This document shows positions 19,632 to 26,720 of a stretch of DNA of 64,000 nucleotides, in pieces (position 1 is the first letter of the stretch; each line of letters begins with the position of its first letter). The notes under the pieces are model-generated. The model saw only the letters and a list, made by a program, of their open reading frames with translations, was not told where the DNA came from and searched no databases. The stretch comes from Marinomonas transparens (GTDB taxonomy: Bacteria; Pseudomonadota; Gammaproteobacteria; Pseudomonadales; Marinomonadaceae). Where the stretch lies: positions 121,943-185,942 of the forward strand of contig NZ_JAEMNX010000006.1 in assembly GCF_016463975.1 (NCBI RefSeq), given 5' to 3'. The position numbers and the translations under genes are program-made.

Positions 19632-19708
19632 GGAGTGGTAGTTCAGTAGGTTAGAATAAATGCCTGTCACGAAGGGGGTCGCGGGTTCGAGTCCCGTCCA
19701 TTCCGCCA
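19632..19708 (+). pseudogene. tRNA-Asp(GTC)-like, broken anticodon stem
   Basis: Same length and acceptor/T arms as the four intact tRNA-Asp copies, with GTC in the loop. The anticodon stem reads AATGC opposite GAAGG instead of CCTGC opposite GCAGG, giving several mismatches, and the D-loop has AGTAGGTT. It is probably non-functional. Confidence 0.75.
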
Positions 19709-19740
19709 TCTTCTTCCCAGAAGATGTAAAACTAATGAGC

Positions 19741-19804
19741 GGATGTGTAGCTCTGTTGGAAATACGTTGCCCTTAAAAGGCGCGTAGTGCCGGGAGTTAA
19801 AGAA
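19741..19804 (+). pseudogene. Decayed tRNA-Val relic, block 1, first
   Basis: Starts like tRNA-Val (GGATGTGTAGCTCTGTTGG) but the 3' strand of the D-stem and the whole 3' half of the T-arm and acceptor are lost. The anticodon-like loop is CTTAAAA. Confidence 0.7.
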
Positions 19805-19836
19805 CACTAACATCGTAGGATGTAAAACTTATAAAC

Positions 19837-19900
19837 GGGTGTGTAGCTCAGTTGGAAATACGTTGCTCTTAAAAGGCGCGTAGTACCGGGAGTTAAAGAA
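19837..19900 (+). pseudogene. Decayed tRNA-Val relic, block 1, second
   Basis: A near copy of the relic 96 bp upstream (GGGTGTGTAGCTCAGTTGGAA onward), with the same lost D- and T-arm halves and the same loop CTTAAAA. Confidence 0.7.
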
Positions 19901-19932
19901 TATTAACATCGTAGGATGTAAAACTAACGAGA

Positions 19933-20008
19933 GGGTGTGTAGCTCAGTTGGGAGAGCGTCGCCCTTACAAGGCGAATGTCGGGAGTTCGAACCTCTCCAC
20001 ACCCACCA
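19933..20008 (+). tRNA. tRNA-Val(TAC), copy 2
   Basis: A 76-nt intact cloverleaf, acceptor GGGTGTG/CACACCC, anticodon TAC, CCA encoded. It lies exactly 428 bp after copy 1. Confidence 0.95.
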
Positions 20009-20059
20009 TCTTACCGATGTAAAAGGTACGTCCGATGGGACGCTAAACACAAAAGTGTT

Positions 20060-20136
20060 GGAGTGGTAGTTCAGTTGGTTAGAATACCTGCCTGTCACGC
20101 AGGGGGTCGCGGGTTCGAGTCCCGTCCATTCCGCCA
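20060..20136 (+). tRNA. tRNA-Asp(GTC), copy 1 intact
   Basis: A 77-nt cloverleaf. The acceptor GGAGTGG pairs with CCATTCC; anticodon stem CCTGC/GCAGG encloses the loop CTGTCAC (GTC). The discriminator is G, as expected for tRNA-Asp, and CCA is encoded. Confidence 0.95.
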
Positions 20137-20168
20137 TCTTCTTCCCAGAAGATGTAAAACTAATAAAC

Positions 20169-20232
20169 GGGTGTGTAGCTCAGTTGGAAATACGTTGCCC
20201 TTCAAAGGCGCGTAGTGCCGGGAGTTAAAGAA
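20169..20232 (+). pseudogene. Decayed tRNA-Val relic, block 2, first
   Basis: Lies 428 bp downstream of the first block-1 relic, with the same decay pattern. The anticodon-like loop is CTTCAAA instead of CTTAAAA. Confidence 0.7.
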
Positions 20233-20264
20233 CACTAACATCGTAGGCTGTAAAACTTATAAAC

Positions 20265-20328
20265 GGGTGTGTAGCTCAGTTGGAAATACGTTGCCCTTCA
20301 AAGGCGCGTAGTGCCGGGAGTTAATGAA
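20265..20328 (+). pseudogene. Decayed tRNA-Val relic, block 2, second
   Basis: Lies 96 bp after the previous relic and is nearly identical to it, again with loop CTTCAAA. The pair changed together relative to block 1. Confidence 0.7.
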
Positions 20329-20360
20329 CACTAACATCGTAGGATGTAAAACTTATCAAC

Positions 20361-20436
20361 GGGTGTGTAGCTCAGTTGGGAGAGCGTCGCCCTTACAAGG
20401 CGAATGTCGGGAGTTCGAACCTCTCCACACCCACCA
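20361..20436 (+). tRNA. tRNA-Val(TAC), copy 3
   Basis: A 76-nt intact cloverleaf identical to copy 2, CCA encoded. Confidence 0.95.
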
Positions 20437-20488
20437 TCTAAGTCGATGTAAAGACTTTGTCTGATGGGACATTAAACACAAATGTGTT

Positions 20489-20565
20489 GGAGTGGTAGTT
20501 CAGTTGGTTAGAATACCTGCCTGTCACGCAGGGGGTCGCGGGTTCGAGTCCCGTCCATTCCGCCA
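20489..20565 (+). tRNA. tRNA-Asp(GTC), copy 2 intact
   Basis: A 77-nt intact cloverleaf identical to the copy at 20060, anticodon GTC, CCA encoded. Confidence 0.95.
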
Positions 20566-20614
20566 ATTTTTTCTTAATTCGCTTTAAGAAAGAAAAGGCA
20601 AAGAAAACCGCACT

Positions 20615-20665
20615 GTGGCTGTGTAATGCAGTTGATAGTTTTGCCCTTATAAAGGCAAGCGTTGC
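20615..20665 (+). pseudogene. tRNA relic before the fourth tRNA-Val
   Basis: TGGCTGTGTAATGCAGTTGATAG plus TTGCCCTTATAAAGGCAAGCG resembles a worn tRNA-Val 5' half and anticodon arm. It is related to the relic at 19454-19504. Confidence 0.5.
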
Positions 20666-20741
20666 GGGTGTGTAGCTCAGTTGGGAGAGCGTCGCCCTTA
20701 CAAGGCGAATGTCGGGAGTTCGAACCTCTCCACACCCACCA
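20666..20741 (+). tRNA. tRNA-Val(TAC), copy 4
   Basis: A 76-nt intact cloverleaf identical to copy 2. It is the first base of the 334-bp repeat unit. Confidence 0.95.
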
Positions 20742-20792
20742 TCTAAGCCGATGTAAAGACTTTGTCTGATGAGACATTAAACACAATGTGTT

Positions 20793-20869
20793 GGAGTGGT
20801 AGTTCAGTTGGTTAGAATACCTGCCTGTCACGCAGGGGGTCGCGGGTTCGAGTCCCGTCCATTCCGCCA
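20793..20869 (+). tRNA. tRNA-Asp(GTC), copy 3 intact
   Basis: A 77-nt intact cloverleaf identical to the copy at 20060, anticodon GTC. Confidence 0.95.
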
Positions 20870-20920
20870 ATTTCTTTCTTAACTAGATTTAAGGTAGACA
20901 AGGCAAAGAAAATAGCGCTG

Positions 20921-20990
20921 CGGGTCTATAGCTTAGTCTGGTTGCTTTATAATCTGAGCGTTCAAGAACGCCCATATCGAAAGATGTAGC
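20921..20990 (+). other. tRNA-like fragment in the repeat spacer (unit 1)
   Basis: CGGGTCTATAGCTTAGTCTGG looks like the 5' half of a tRNA (acceptor plus D-arm), but no matching 3' half follows. An exact copy lies at 21255-21324. The tRNA it came from was not identified. Confidence 0.4.
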
Positions 20991-20999
20991 ACTTAAAAC

Positions 21000-21075
21000 G
21001 GGTGTGTAGCTCAGTTGGGAGAGCGTCGCCCTTACAAGGCGAATGTCGGGAGTTCGAACCTCTCCACACCCACCA
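21000..21075 (+). tRNA. tRNA-Val(TAC), copy 5
   Basis: A 76-nt intact cloverleaf, identical to copy 4, 334 bp downstream of it. Confidence 0.95.
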
Positions 21076-21126
21076 TCTAAGCCGATGTAAAGACTTTGTC
21101 TGATGAGACATTAAACACAATGTGTT

Positions 21127-21203
21127 GGAGTGGTAGTTCAGTTGGTTAGAATACCTGCCTGTCACGCAGGGGGTCGCGGGTTCGAGTCCCGTCCATTCCG
21201 CCA
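21127..21203 (+). tRNA. tRNA-Asp(GTC), copy 4 intact
   Basis: A 77-nt intact cloverleaf identical to the copy at 20793, 334 bp downstream of it. Confidence 0.95.
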
Positions 21204-21333
21204 ATTTCTTTCTTAACTAGATTTAAGGTAGACAAGGCAAAGAAAATAGCGCTGCGGGTCTATAGCTTAGTCTGGTTGCTTTATAATCTGAGCGTTCAAG
21301 AACGCCCATATCGAAAGATGTAGCACTTAAAAC

Positions 21334-21409
21334 GGGTGTGTAGCTCAGTTGGGAGAGCGTCGCCCTTACAAGGCGAATGTCGGGAGTTCGAACCTCTCCA
21401 CACCCACCA
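21334..21409 (+). tRNA. tRNA-Val(TAC), copy 6, last of the array
   Basis: A 76-nt intact cloverleaf, CCA encoded. No clear intrinsic terminator follows in the 279 bp before fadL. Confidence 0.95.
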
Positions 21410-21613
21410 TTTATGTATTCTTCAAAAATGTTACTAATTACCTTCCTCTCAGTCTTTTAAAGCTCATAAAGCATGTATACTTATCAAAATGGCAAATAAA
21501 CTTTGTTATTTGTACTCAGTGGCTTTGTTTTTTGTGCTTTTTTCCGTTTTATCATCAATTTTGTAAATATAGTGTTGAAGTAGAAATACTTACTGGTAAT
21601 ATCATGTTAGGGT

Positions 21614-21636
21614 CTTATATGCTTTAAACGTATAAG
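21614..21636. promoter_or_regulatory. Inverted repeat upstream of fadL (possible operator)
   Basis: CTTATA (21614-21619) and TATAAG (21631-21636) flank an AT-rich centre. They lie about 50 bp before the fadL start. It could be an operator or overlap the promoter. The rest of the 21410-21688 gap is AT-rich with nothing else recognised. Confidence 0.3.
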
Positions 21637-21688
21637 GGATGTTATTAAACACTATATTTCCTAATAAAAATAACAATGGAGCTTACTT

Positions 21689-23005
21689 ATGACTATTTTC
21701 TCTAAACCGAATCGTGTGTTATTCAAAGCAAGTGTTGTGGCTGTGTCCGTCGCTGCGGCGTCCTCAGCTTTCTCTTCAGGCTTTGCGTTGAATGATCATA
21801 GTGCAACAGCATCGGGTACGGCATTAGCTGGAGCCGCGGCTTCTAATGCTGATATCTCTTTCAGTTTCTGGAACCCAGCCTTGTTTGCTAATGCAGATAA
21901 AACCACTCTCTATGCTTCTGGTGCGTATGTGGTGCCAAGCATGGATGTGACAATTAATTCGGCAAAAGATGCTCAAGGTCGTGATTTAGCAGCATCCTCT
22001 CCGACTACTTCCTCAGACTCTGTGGATAATGCGCTTATTCCATCATTTTACTTTGCTAAGCCTATATCTGATAAAACAGTGGCAGGTATTTCATTAAACG
22101 TACCGTTTGGTTTGTCGGGCGACTATGGTGATAAGTGGGCAGGACGTTTTCATGCGACAGAAACCGCTCTACAAGATATTGCGTTGAGCTTTGCTCTTGC
22201 GCATCGTGTTAATGATATGGTTTCCGTTGGAGCAAGTGTTCAATTTCACCAAGCAGATGTTACTTTAGGCTCTCAAGTGGGGGTTGCGTTGGCGTCATCA
22301 ACTGAAGGTAATGGTGATATCGAGGCTGATGCGACTGGCTATGGTTACAGTTTTGGTGTTGCGCTAGAGCCTAGAAAAGGTACTAGGCTCGGTTTGGGTT
22401 ATCGCAGTGAGGTAGACTTTGATTTTAAAGGCGATGTTAAATATACCAACGTAACTGCTTTAAATGGTGCTCCATTTAATTCTGGTTTAGATGATACGAC
22501 TATTACTGATTCGATTACGCTTCCGTCGGTTTTAACTTTGAGTGCTGAGCAAGAGTTGTCTCCTAAAATGGTGTTGGGGCTAAGCGCGATTAGAACGGGC
22601 TGGAGCTCAATGGATGGTCTTAATATAGATTTTGATAGTTCGCAAGCTAACTCTGTACTGAGCTTTGACTTTGAAGATCAGTGGATGTATTCAGCGGGTT
22701 TAACTTATGAATACTCAGATAAGTTAACTTTACGTACTGGTGTGGCGATGGACAATTCGCCTGTTACGGATAAAGATCGTTCAGCACGTACGCCAGATGG
22801 TGATCGTAAATGGATTTCTTTTGGCGGCACTTACGACCTGAATGACATGACATCAGCGACCTTCGCTTATACCCATGTAACGATTGAAGATGTGACTGTT
22901 AACCGTGATGGTACAAAAGCAGAAGACGGTGCTAGAGGTACTTTAAATGCAGATTATAAATCTTCTGCGGATGTGATTTCCCTAGCTGTAAACATGGTAT
23001 TCTAA
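21689..23005 (+). CDS. fadL: FadL-family outer membrane fatty acid / hydrocarbon transporter
   Basis: The 438-residue protein has an N-terminal signal peptide (VVAVSVAAASSAFSSG, cleavage near residue 30). The FadL N-terminal hatch sequence (FALNDHSATASGTALAGAAASNADISF, with NPA soon after) is present, as is a beta-barrel pattern ending in a terminal aromatic (NMVF). FadL proteins let long-chain fatty acids or other hydrophobic compounds diffuse sideways through the outer membrane. The symbol denotes the family; substrate preference is unknown. It is a single-gene unit with a GGAG ribosome site (21679-21682) before the ATG and a terminator at 23037-23070. Confidence 0.92.
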   Translation: MTIFSKPNRVLFKASVVAVSVAAASSAFSSGFALNDHSATASGTALAGAAASNADISFSFWNPALFANADKTTLYASGAYVVPSMDVTINSAKDAQGRDLAASSPTTSSDSVDNALIPSFYFAKPISDKTVAGISLNVPFGLSGDYGDKWAGRFHATETALQDIALSFALAHRVNDMVSVGASVQFHQADVTLGSQVGVALASSTEGNGDIEADATGYGYSFGVALEPRKGTRLGLGYRSEVDFDFKGDVKYTNVTALNGAPFNSGLDDTTITDSITLPSVLTLSAEQELSPKMVLGLSAIRTGWSSMDGLNIDFDSSQANSVLSFDFEDQWMYSAGLTYEYSDKLTLRTGVAMDNSPVTDKDRSARTPDGDRKWISFGGTYDLNDMTSATFAYTHVTIEDVTVNRDGTKAEDGARGTLNADYKSSADVISLAVNMVF

Positions 23006-23036
23006 ACTTAAGTACGCTAAATGTTTAAGCTTGAAG

Positions 23037-23070
23037 GCCTGAATTCTTTGAAGAATTCGGGCTTTTTTTG
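23037..23070 (+). terminator. Rho-independent terminator after fadL
   Basis: GCCTGAATTCTT and AAGAATTCGGGC form a stem followed by seven T. It lies 32 bp after the fadL stop. Confidence 0.9.
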
Positions 23071-23239
23071 TATCAAAAACTTTCTAATTTACCTTGCTTA
23101 TATAAAGCAGTCATCTTTAAGATGGTTGCTCAATGGAGCTTCAAAAAGAATTTGGCTGTTTAGAGACAGTGAGCAATAAAAGCTCTTAGTGGTCTGGAAA
23201 GGAAAACGCTTTAATATCGAAAGAGGAATATTTCTTTGG

Positions 23240-25501
23240 TCAGTAGACCATGCGTAGCTCTTTGGCCTTCTGGTTCTGGTTTGCGGTCCAGTCGGTCATA
23301 GGCGAAGGCTTGCCATAGTAATAGCCTTGTAGCGTGTGACAGCCAAGGGAGATGAGTAAACTGGCTTGCTCTTTGGTTTCTATCCCTTCCGCTATTACTT
23401 TCATGTCTAGCGAGTTGGCGAGTTGGATGGTGGACTTCACAATATCTAAATGGCGTAAGTCTTCTGGTAAAGGCGATACAAAGCGGCGGTCAATTTTTAG
23501 AATGTTGGCTGGGATATCGATTAATTGCCCTAGAGAAGCCTGACCCGTTCCGAAATCGTCTATCGCAATAGAAAAGCCGTACTCAGATAGGGCTCTTAAG
23601 CGTTTGTGTATAAGCGCATGGGTCATGACAGGGCTGGTTTCTGTAATTTCTAGTTCCAGCATGTCTTTTAGCCAAGGGTGGTCGATGACCAGTGTCATTA
23701 GGAGTGCGAAAAAGCCGTCATTCATCAGCTCTTGGCCAGCCAAATTAAAGGCAATAGGAGTATGGATGTGTTCCTTGTGCCATTTAGAAAGAGTGCTAAC
23801 AAGCTGGCGTATTAGGTTTTCAGCCAGTACAGGCAACAGGCCTAATTCTTCAGCGATTTTGATGAATACATCGGGTGGGACATAGCTTCCATCATCAAGC
23901 TTCCATCTTGCTAGGGCTTCGAACGAGCAAATGGTGCCATTGGGAGACACTTGGGGTTGTAGCCAAAGGTCGATTTCTTTGCGCTTGATGGCAGAGCTTA
24001 ATTTTATGCCGAGTTTATGTTCTTTAATTAATTTGGTTTCTAGAGGGTGGCTGTAATAAGAAAAGCGATTGGCAATGGTTGAGTATTCCAGCGCCATTTC
24101 ACAGCGCTCTAGAAGTTCTTCCGCATTCTTTCCATCTGTTTGGTAATAGGCGATACCCACTTGGTAGTTCATATTTAGCAGATTGCCGTCAATTTTAAGT
24201 TGACTCGGTAAGGTTGAGCTAATGAGAGCGGATAAATTCTTTTCAATAAGATAGGTGTTTCCTAGTGGAACAAAGCAAGCAAACTTCACTCCTCGTAAGC
24301 GACCGATAATCGCTTGGTCTGATAATTTTTCTTTTAGTATCTTAGCAAAGTTAATAATGACTTTATTGGCGTTGTCCTTACCGTATTGCTTATTAAATAA
24401 TTTGAACTGGCTGATATGAATAATAAACATGGTGCCAGTAAGGTGTTTATCTTGTGTCTCTATAAATTGGTTAACTTGATTGCAAAAATAGGGATGGTTG
24501 GCGAGGCGGGTTAAGGTATCAAAGTTAACTAGACGACTGTTGGTTTCTTGTGTGCTCTCTAGTTTTTGTTGCATGGCGCGTAGATGCGTCATGTTTTGAA
24601 AATGTAATACATAGCGACCTTGCTTGAGTGTGGCTCTATGTAGCTGGATTTGTGTATTCTTTTTATGCTTGAGTGAGCATTCTGCTACGTTTTCTTGCCA
24701 AGAAAACTTACCCGACTCACTGCTTGGCTTTAGCCAGTCTATTACCTTGGTATTTTTTATTTCTGAAGCGCTTGAACAAGATAGAAAGTCGAGGGCCATT
24801 TGATTGGCTTTAATGATTTTACCGCGCTTATCGCATAGTAATGTTGGTGTGCTAGTATTTTCAAAAAACTCTTCATGCAAGGCATAGTTTTCGTTTAGCT
24901 TGCGATAAAGTAGCTTCATCTGAGTGGTATTGGCTTCGAGCATTTTCAGCATTCTAGATACGCCAATGGGAAAGCCAATATTAACGATGGCAAAAGTTAG
25001 CAGCTTAAAATATAGGTTAGGAGCGGCTAGGTTTTCCAGTTTAATAGTGCCTGTAGCAATGAAGTATAAGGGGATGAAATTGATGGCAATAGCAAAAACC
25101 GCGGCTTTAATACTGAATAGCAGTCGAGTGACGAGCGGTACCGAGTAGAGAGCAACGATGGCGTACTTTTCTGCATGGACACTAGTGCTGAATAATAGCA
25201 ATGAGGCGCCTATGGCGACTAGGCTGAGAATATAGAGTCCAGCAATAAACTTAGTGTGGCTTTTGCTAAAAAATAAAAAGCCACATAAGAGAGTAAGGAA
25301 AGCGGTATTAATAAAAAGGGCGTTATGGTATTCCGGCGACTGTAGTGCGCTCAGTACATAGTCTATTTCAATACCGACAAAAATAGACAAAGTTAGTATG
25401 AGAAGAACCCTAAGGGTGCTTTGTTGAAATGTTTTTTCATCCTGTCTGCTGAATGGGTTCGCAGCAGCCGAGGGCGTTTTTTTCAAAAAGCTAAACAGCA
25501 T
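23240..25501 (-). CDS. Membrane PAS-GGDEF-EAL protein, probable c-di-GMP phosphodiesterase
   Basis: The 753-residue protein has about six membrane segments (roughly 30-190), a PAS-like region (about 210-300), a GGDEF-type domain (about 325-480) and an EAL domain (about 495-745). The GGDEF active site is replaced by RGVKF, so cyclase activity is unlikely. The EAL domain keeps its key motifs (FEALARW, ETSP, IDDFGTG, AEGIET), so it should hydrolyse c-di-GMP and could promote motility over biofilm. The signal sensed by the membrane part is unknown. It is a single minus-strand gene between fadL and the iron-linked operon. Confidence 0.92.
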   Translation of the reverse strand: MLFSFLKKTPSAAANPFSRQDEKTFQQSTLRVLLILTLSIFVGIEIDYVLSALQSPEYHNALFINTAFLTLLCGFLFFSKSHTKFIAGLYILSLVAIGASLLLFSTSVHAEKYAIVALYSVPLVTRLLFSIKAAVFAIAINFIPLYFIATGTIKLENLAAPNLYFKLLTFAIVNIGFPIGVSRMLKMLEANTTQMKLLYRKLNENYALHEEFFENTSTPTLLCDKRGKIIKANQMALDFLSCSSASEIKNTKVIDWLKPSSESGKFSWQENVAECSLKHKKNTQIQLHRATLKQGRYVLHFQNMTHLRAMQQKLESTQETNSRLVNFDTLTRLANHPYFCNQVNQFIETQDKHLTGTMFIIHISQFKLFNKQYGKDNANKVIINFAKILKEKLSDQAIIGRLRGVKFACFVPLGNTYLIEKNLSALISSTLPSQLKIDGNLLNMNYQVGIAYYQTDGKNAEELLERCEMALEYSTIANRFSYYSHPLETKLIKEHKLGIKLSSAIKRKEIDLWLQPQVSPNGTICSFEALARWKLDDGSYVPPDVFIKIAEELGLLPVLAENLIRQLVSTLSKWHKEHIHTPIAFNLAGQELMNDGFFALLMTLVIDHPWLKDMLELEITETSPVMTHALIHKRLRALSEYGFSIAIDDFGTGQASLGQLIDIPANILKIDRRFVSPLPEDLRHLDIVKSTIQLANSLDMKVIAEGIETKEQASLLISLGCHTLQGYYYGKPSPMTDWTANQNQKAKELRMVY

Positions 25502-25516
25502 TAATTAACTTCACAA

Positions 25517-25552
25517 TCAAATAAAAAGAAAAGTCGCCTCAGTGGCGACTTT
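25517..25552 (-). terminator. Terminator at the end of the imelysin operon
   Basis: AAAGTCGCC and GGCGACTTT form a nine-bp stem. On the minus strand it is followed by a T-rich run (complement of AAATAAAAAGAAAA). It lies downstream of the DUF1513 gene and just upstream of the GGDEF/EAL gene. Confidence 0.8.
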
Positions 25553-25611
25553 AAGAAACATTACCTAAAAACAAAGTGTTTTGCCATGTTAGTTTATGAT
25601 TTATATGTAAA

Positions 25612-26718
25612 TTATGAGTTCACCACGCGAAAATGATTGTCCCAATGATAGCCCGCATGAGTTTTTACTAGCGCTATGGTGTTCTGTACAGGGTTAGTTT
25701 TTAACTGAGCGCCTAGACCGTTGGTGACAAAAAATTCATGGGCTCTGCCGGTAGCAACAAGGCCACAAACATCTCGACAATTGTCTACGCCTAAAAACTG
25801 CTTGGAAGCGATATGCCAATAGGCAACTAAGCCGCCTCTCGGGGTGCTGATGGCGAGTATTTCTCCTGATGAATCAAAGCAAACACTGCCGCAATATTGC
25901 TTAAAACGAGTTCTGATCGCTTCCGGCATGGTCAAATAGTCGATGCTGTCATTGTGGATGCTAGACAGTCCGATAAGAGGTACTTGTTCCCATAACTCAC
26001 CTTGATATTGAAAACCTAACGCAACAACACCTTGAGGGTTCACATCCAAATGGCGAATACTCAGCTGGTGTAATGCATCATCATGTTTAACTGAATGGAT
26101 AACATGGCCATCAACCAAGGATAGATAGGTGACATTTGGCTGCATGGTATCTAGGTTGAGGATTTTCCTATCGGCATCTGGGCGTGTCATTAGGCCGCCA
26201 TTGGCAATAACCAACACCTGATCATTTAAAAAGACTGACTCATGGGGGCCAATACCATTACTGTTAAAAACGTGAAGCACTTCACCGCTAGGCCATTGGC
26301 GAACAAAGATTTTACCTTGGCCACTTGGGTAATGGTTTTCTTGAGTAATTAAATGAGCACCATCCTGAGTAAAAAGAGCATGTCCATAAAAATGATGTTC
26401 TTTGGTAGGTTTAATTTGCTTGATCAGTTGGTGACTTGAGGCATCAAAGAAATCGATAAAAAAACCTGGACGACGAGCGACTATCCCGACAATAGCATCA
26501 TGGGGATGAACCACAGGAGCGTGCGCTCTGGCGGCTAAAGGCATGGTCCAGAGTATGTCGCCTTGTTCATTGAATAGCCCGAAAAAATGTTCTTGCTTGG
26601 ATTTTGAAAAGGCTGACCCGTAAACTTGGTTATCTGTGTTTGTACTGAGCAAGGCTCCCCAAGAGGGAGCCGTTGCAACCATTCCACCTAAGGCTAAAAA
26701 AGACCGCCTTGTTAGCAC
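25612..26718 (-). CDS. DUF1513 family Tat-exported protein
   Basis: The 368-residue protein starts with a twin-arginine signal (TRRSFLALGGMVATAPSWGA). The body reads like a beta-propeller-type repeat protein (AIVGIVARRPGFFIDFFD, LFTQDGAHLITQENHYP, SVCFDSSGEILAISTPRGG), characteristic of DUF1513. Family members are regularly found beside imelysin and DUF1111 genes in iron-regulated operons. A folded, cofactor-bearing periplasmic role is implied by Tat export, but the biochemical function is not known. It begins two bases after the upstream imelysin gene stop, so it is co-translated and is the last gene of the operon. Confidence 0.88.
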   Translation of the reverse strand: MLTRRSFLALGGMVATAPSWGALLSTNTDNQVYGSAFSKSKQEHFFGLFNEQGDILWTMPLAARAHAPVVHPHDAIVGIVARRPGFFIDFFDASSHQLIKQIKPTKEHHFYGHALFTQDGAHLITQENHYPSGQGKIFVRQWPSGEVLHVFNSNGIGPHESVFLNDQVLVIANGGLMTRPDADRKILNLDTMQPNVTYLSLVDGHVIHSVKHDDALHQLSIRHLDVNPQGVVALGFQYQGELWEQVPLIGLSSIHNDSIDYLTMPEAIRTRFKQYCGSVCFDSSGEILAISTPRGGLVAYWHIASKQFLGVDNCRDVCGLVATGRAHEFFVTNGLGAQLKTNPVQNTIALVKTHAGYHWDNHFRVVNS

Positions 26719-26720
26719 GA

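Larger units (their letters stand above)
19505..20360 (+). repeat. Two tandem copies of a 428-bp unit (Val, Asp, two relics)
   Basis: tRNA-Val starts at 19505, 19933 and 20361 are 428 bp apart; Asp units at 19632 and 20060 and relics at 19741 and 20169 are also 428 bp apart. The unit contains an inner 96-bp duplication of the relic. Confidence 0.9.
20666..21333 (+). repeat. 334-bp tandem duplication, identical by eye
   Basis: Bases 20666-20999 and 21000-21333 (tRNA-Val, spacer, tRNA-Asp, tRNA-like fragment) read the same throughout on manual comparison. This indicates a very recent duplication or ongoing gene conversion. A third tRNA-Val at 21334 begins a truncated third unit. Confidence 0.9.

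Noticed and set aside
19262..20870. Several reading frames starting MAEWTGLEPATP across the Val/Asp tRNAs
   Set aside because: They read antisense through tRNA-Asp and tRNA-Val copies. Similar spurious proteins are common in tRNA regions.
18746..21409. Possible CRISPR array, because of regular repeats
   Set aside because: Repeats are 76-77-nt cloverleaf tRNAs with encoded CCA, and spacers are themselves repeated. No cas genes are near.
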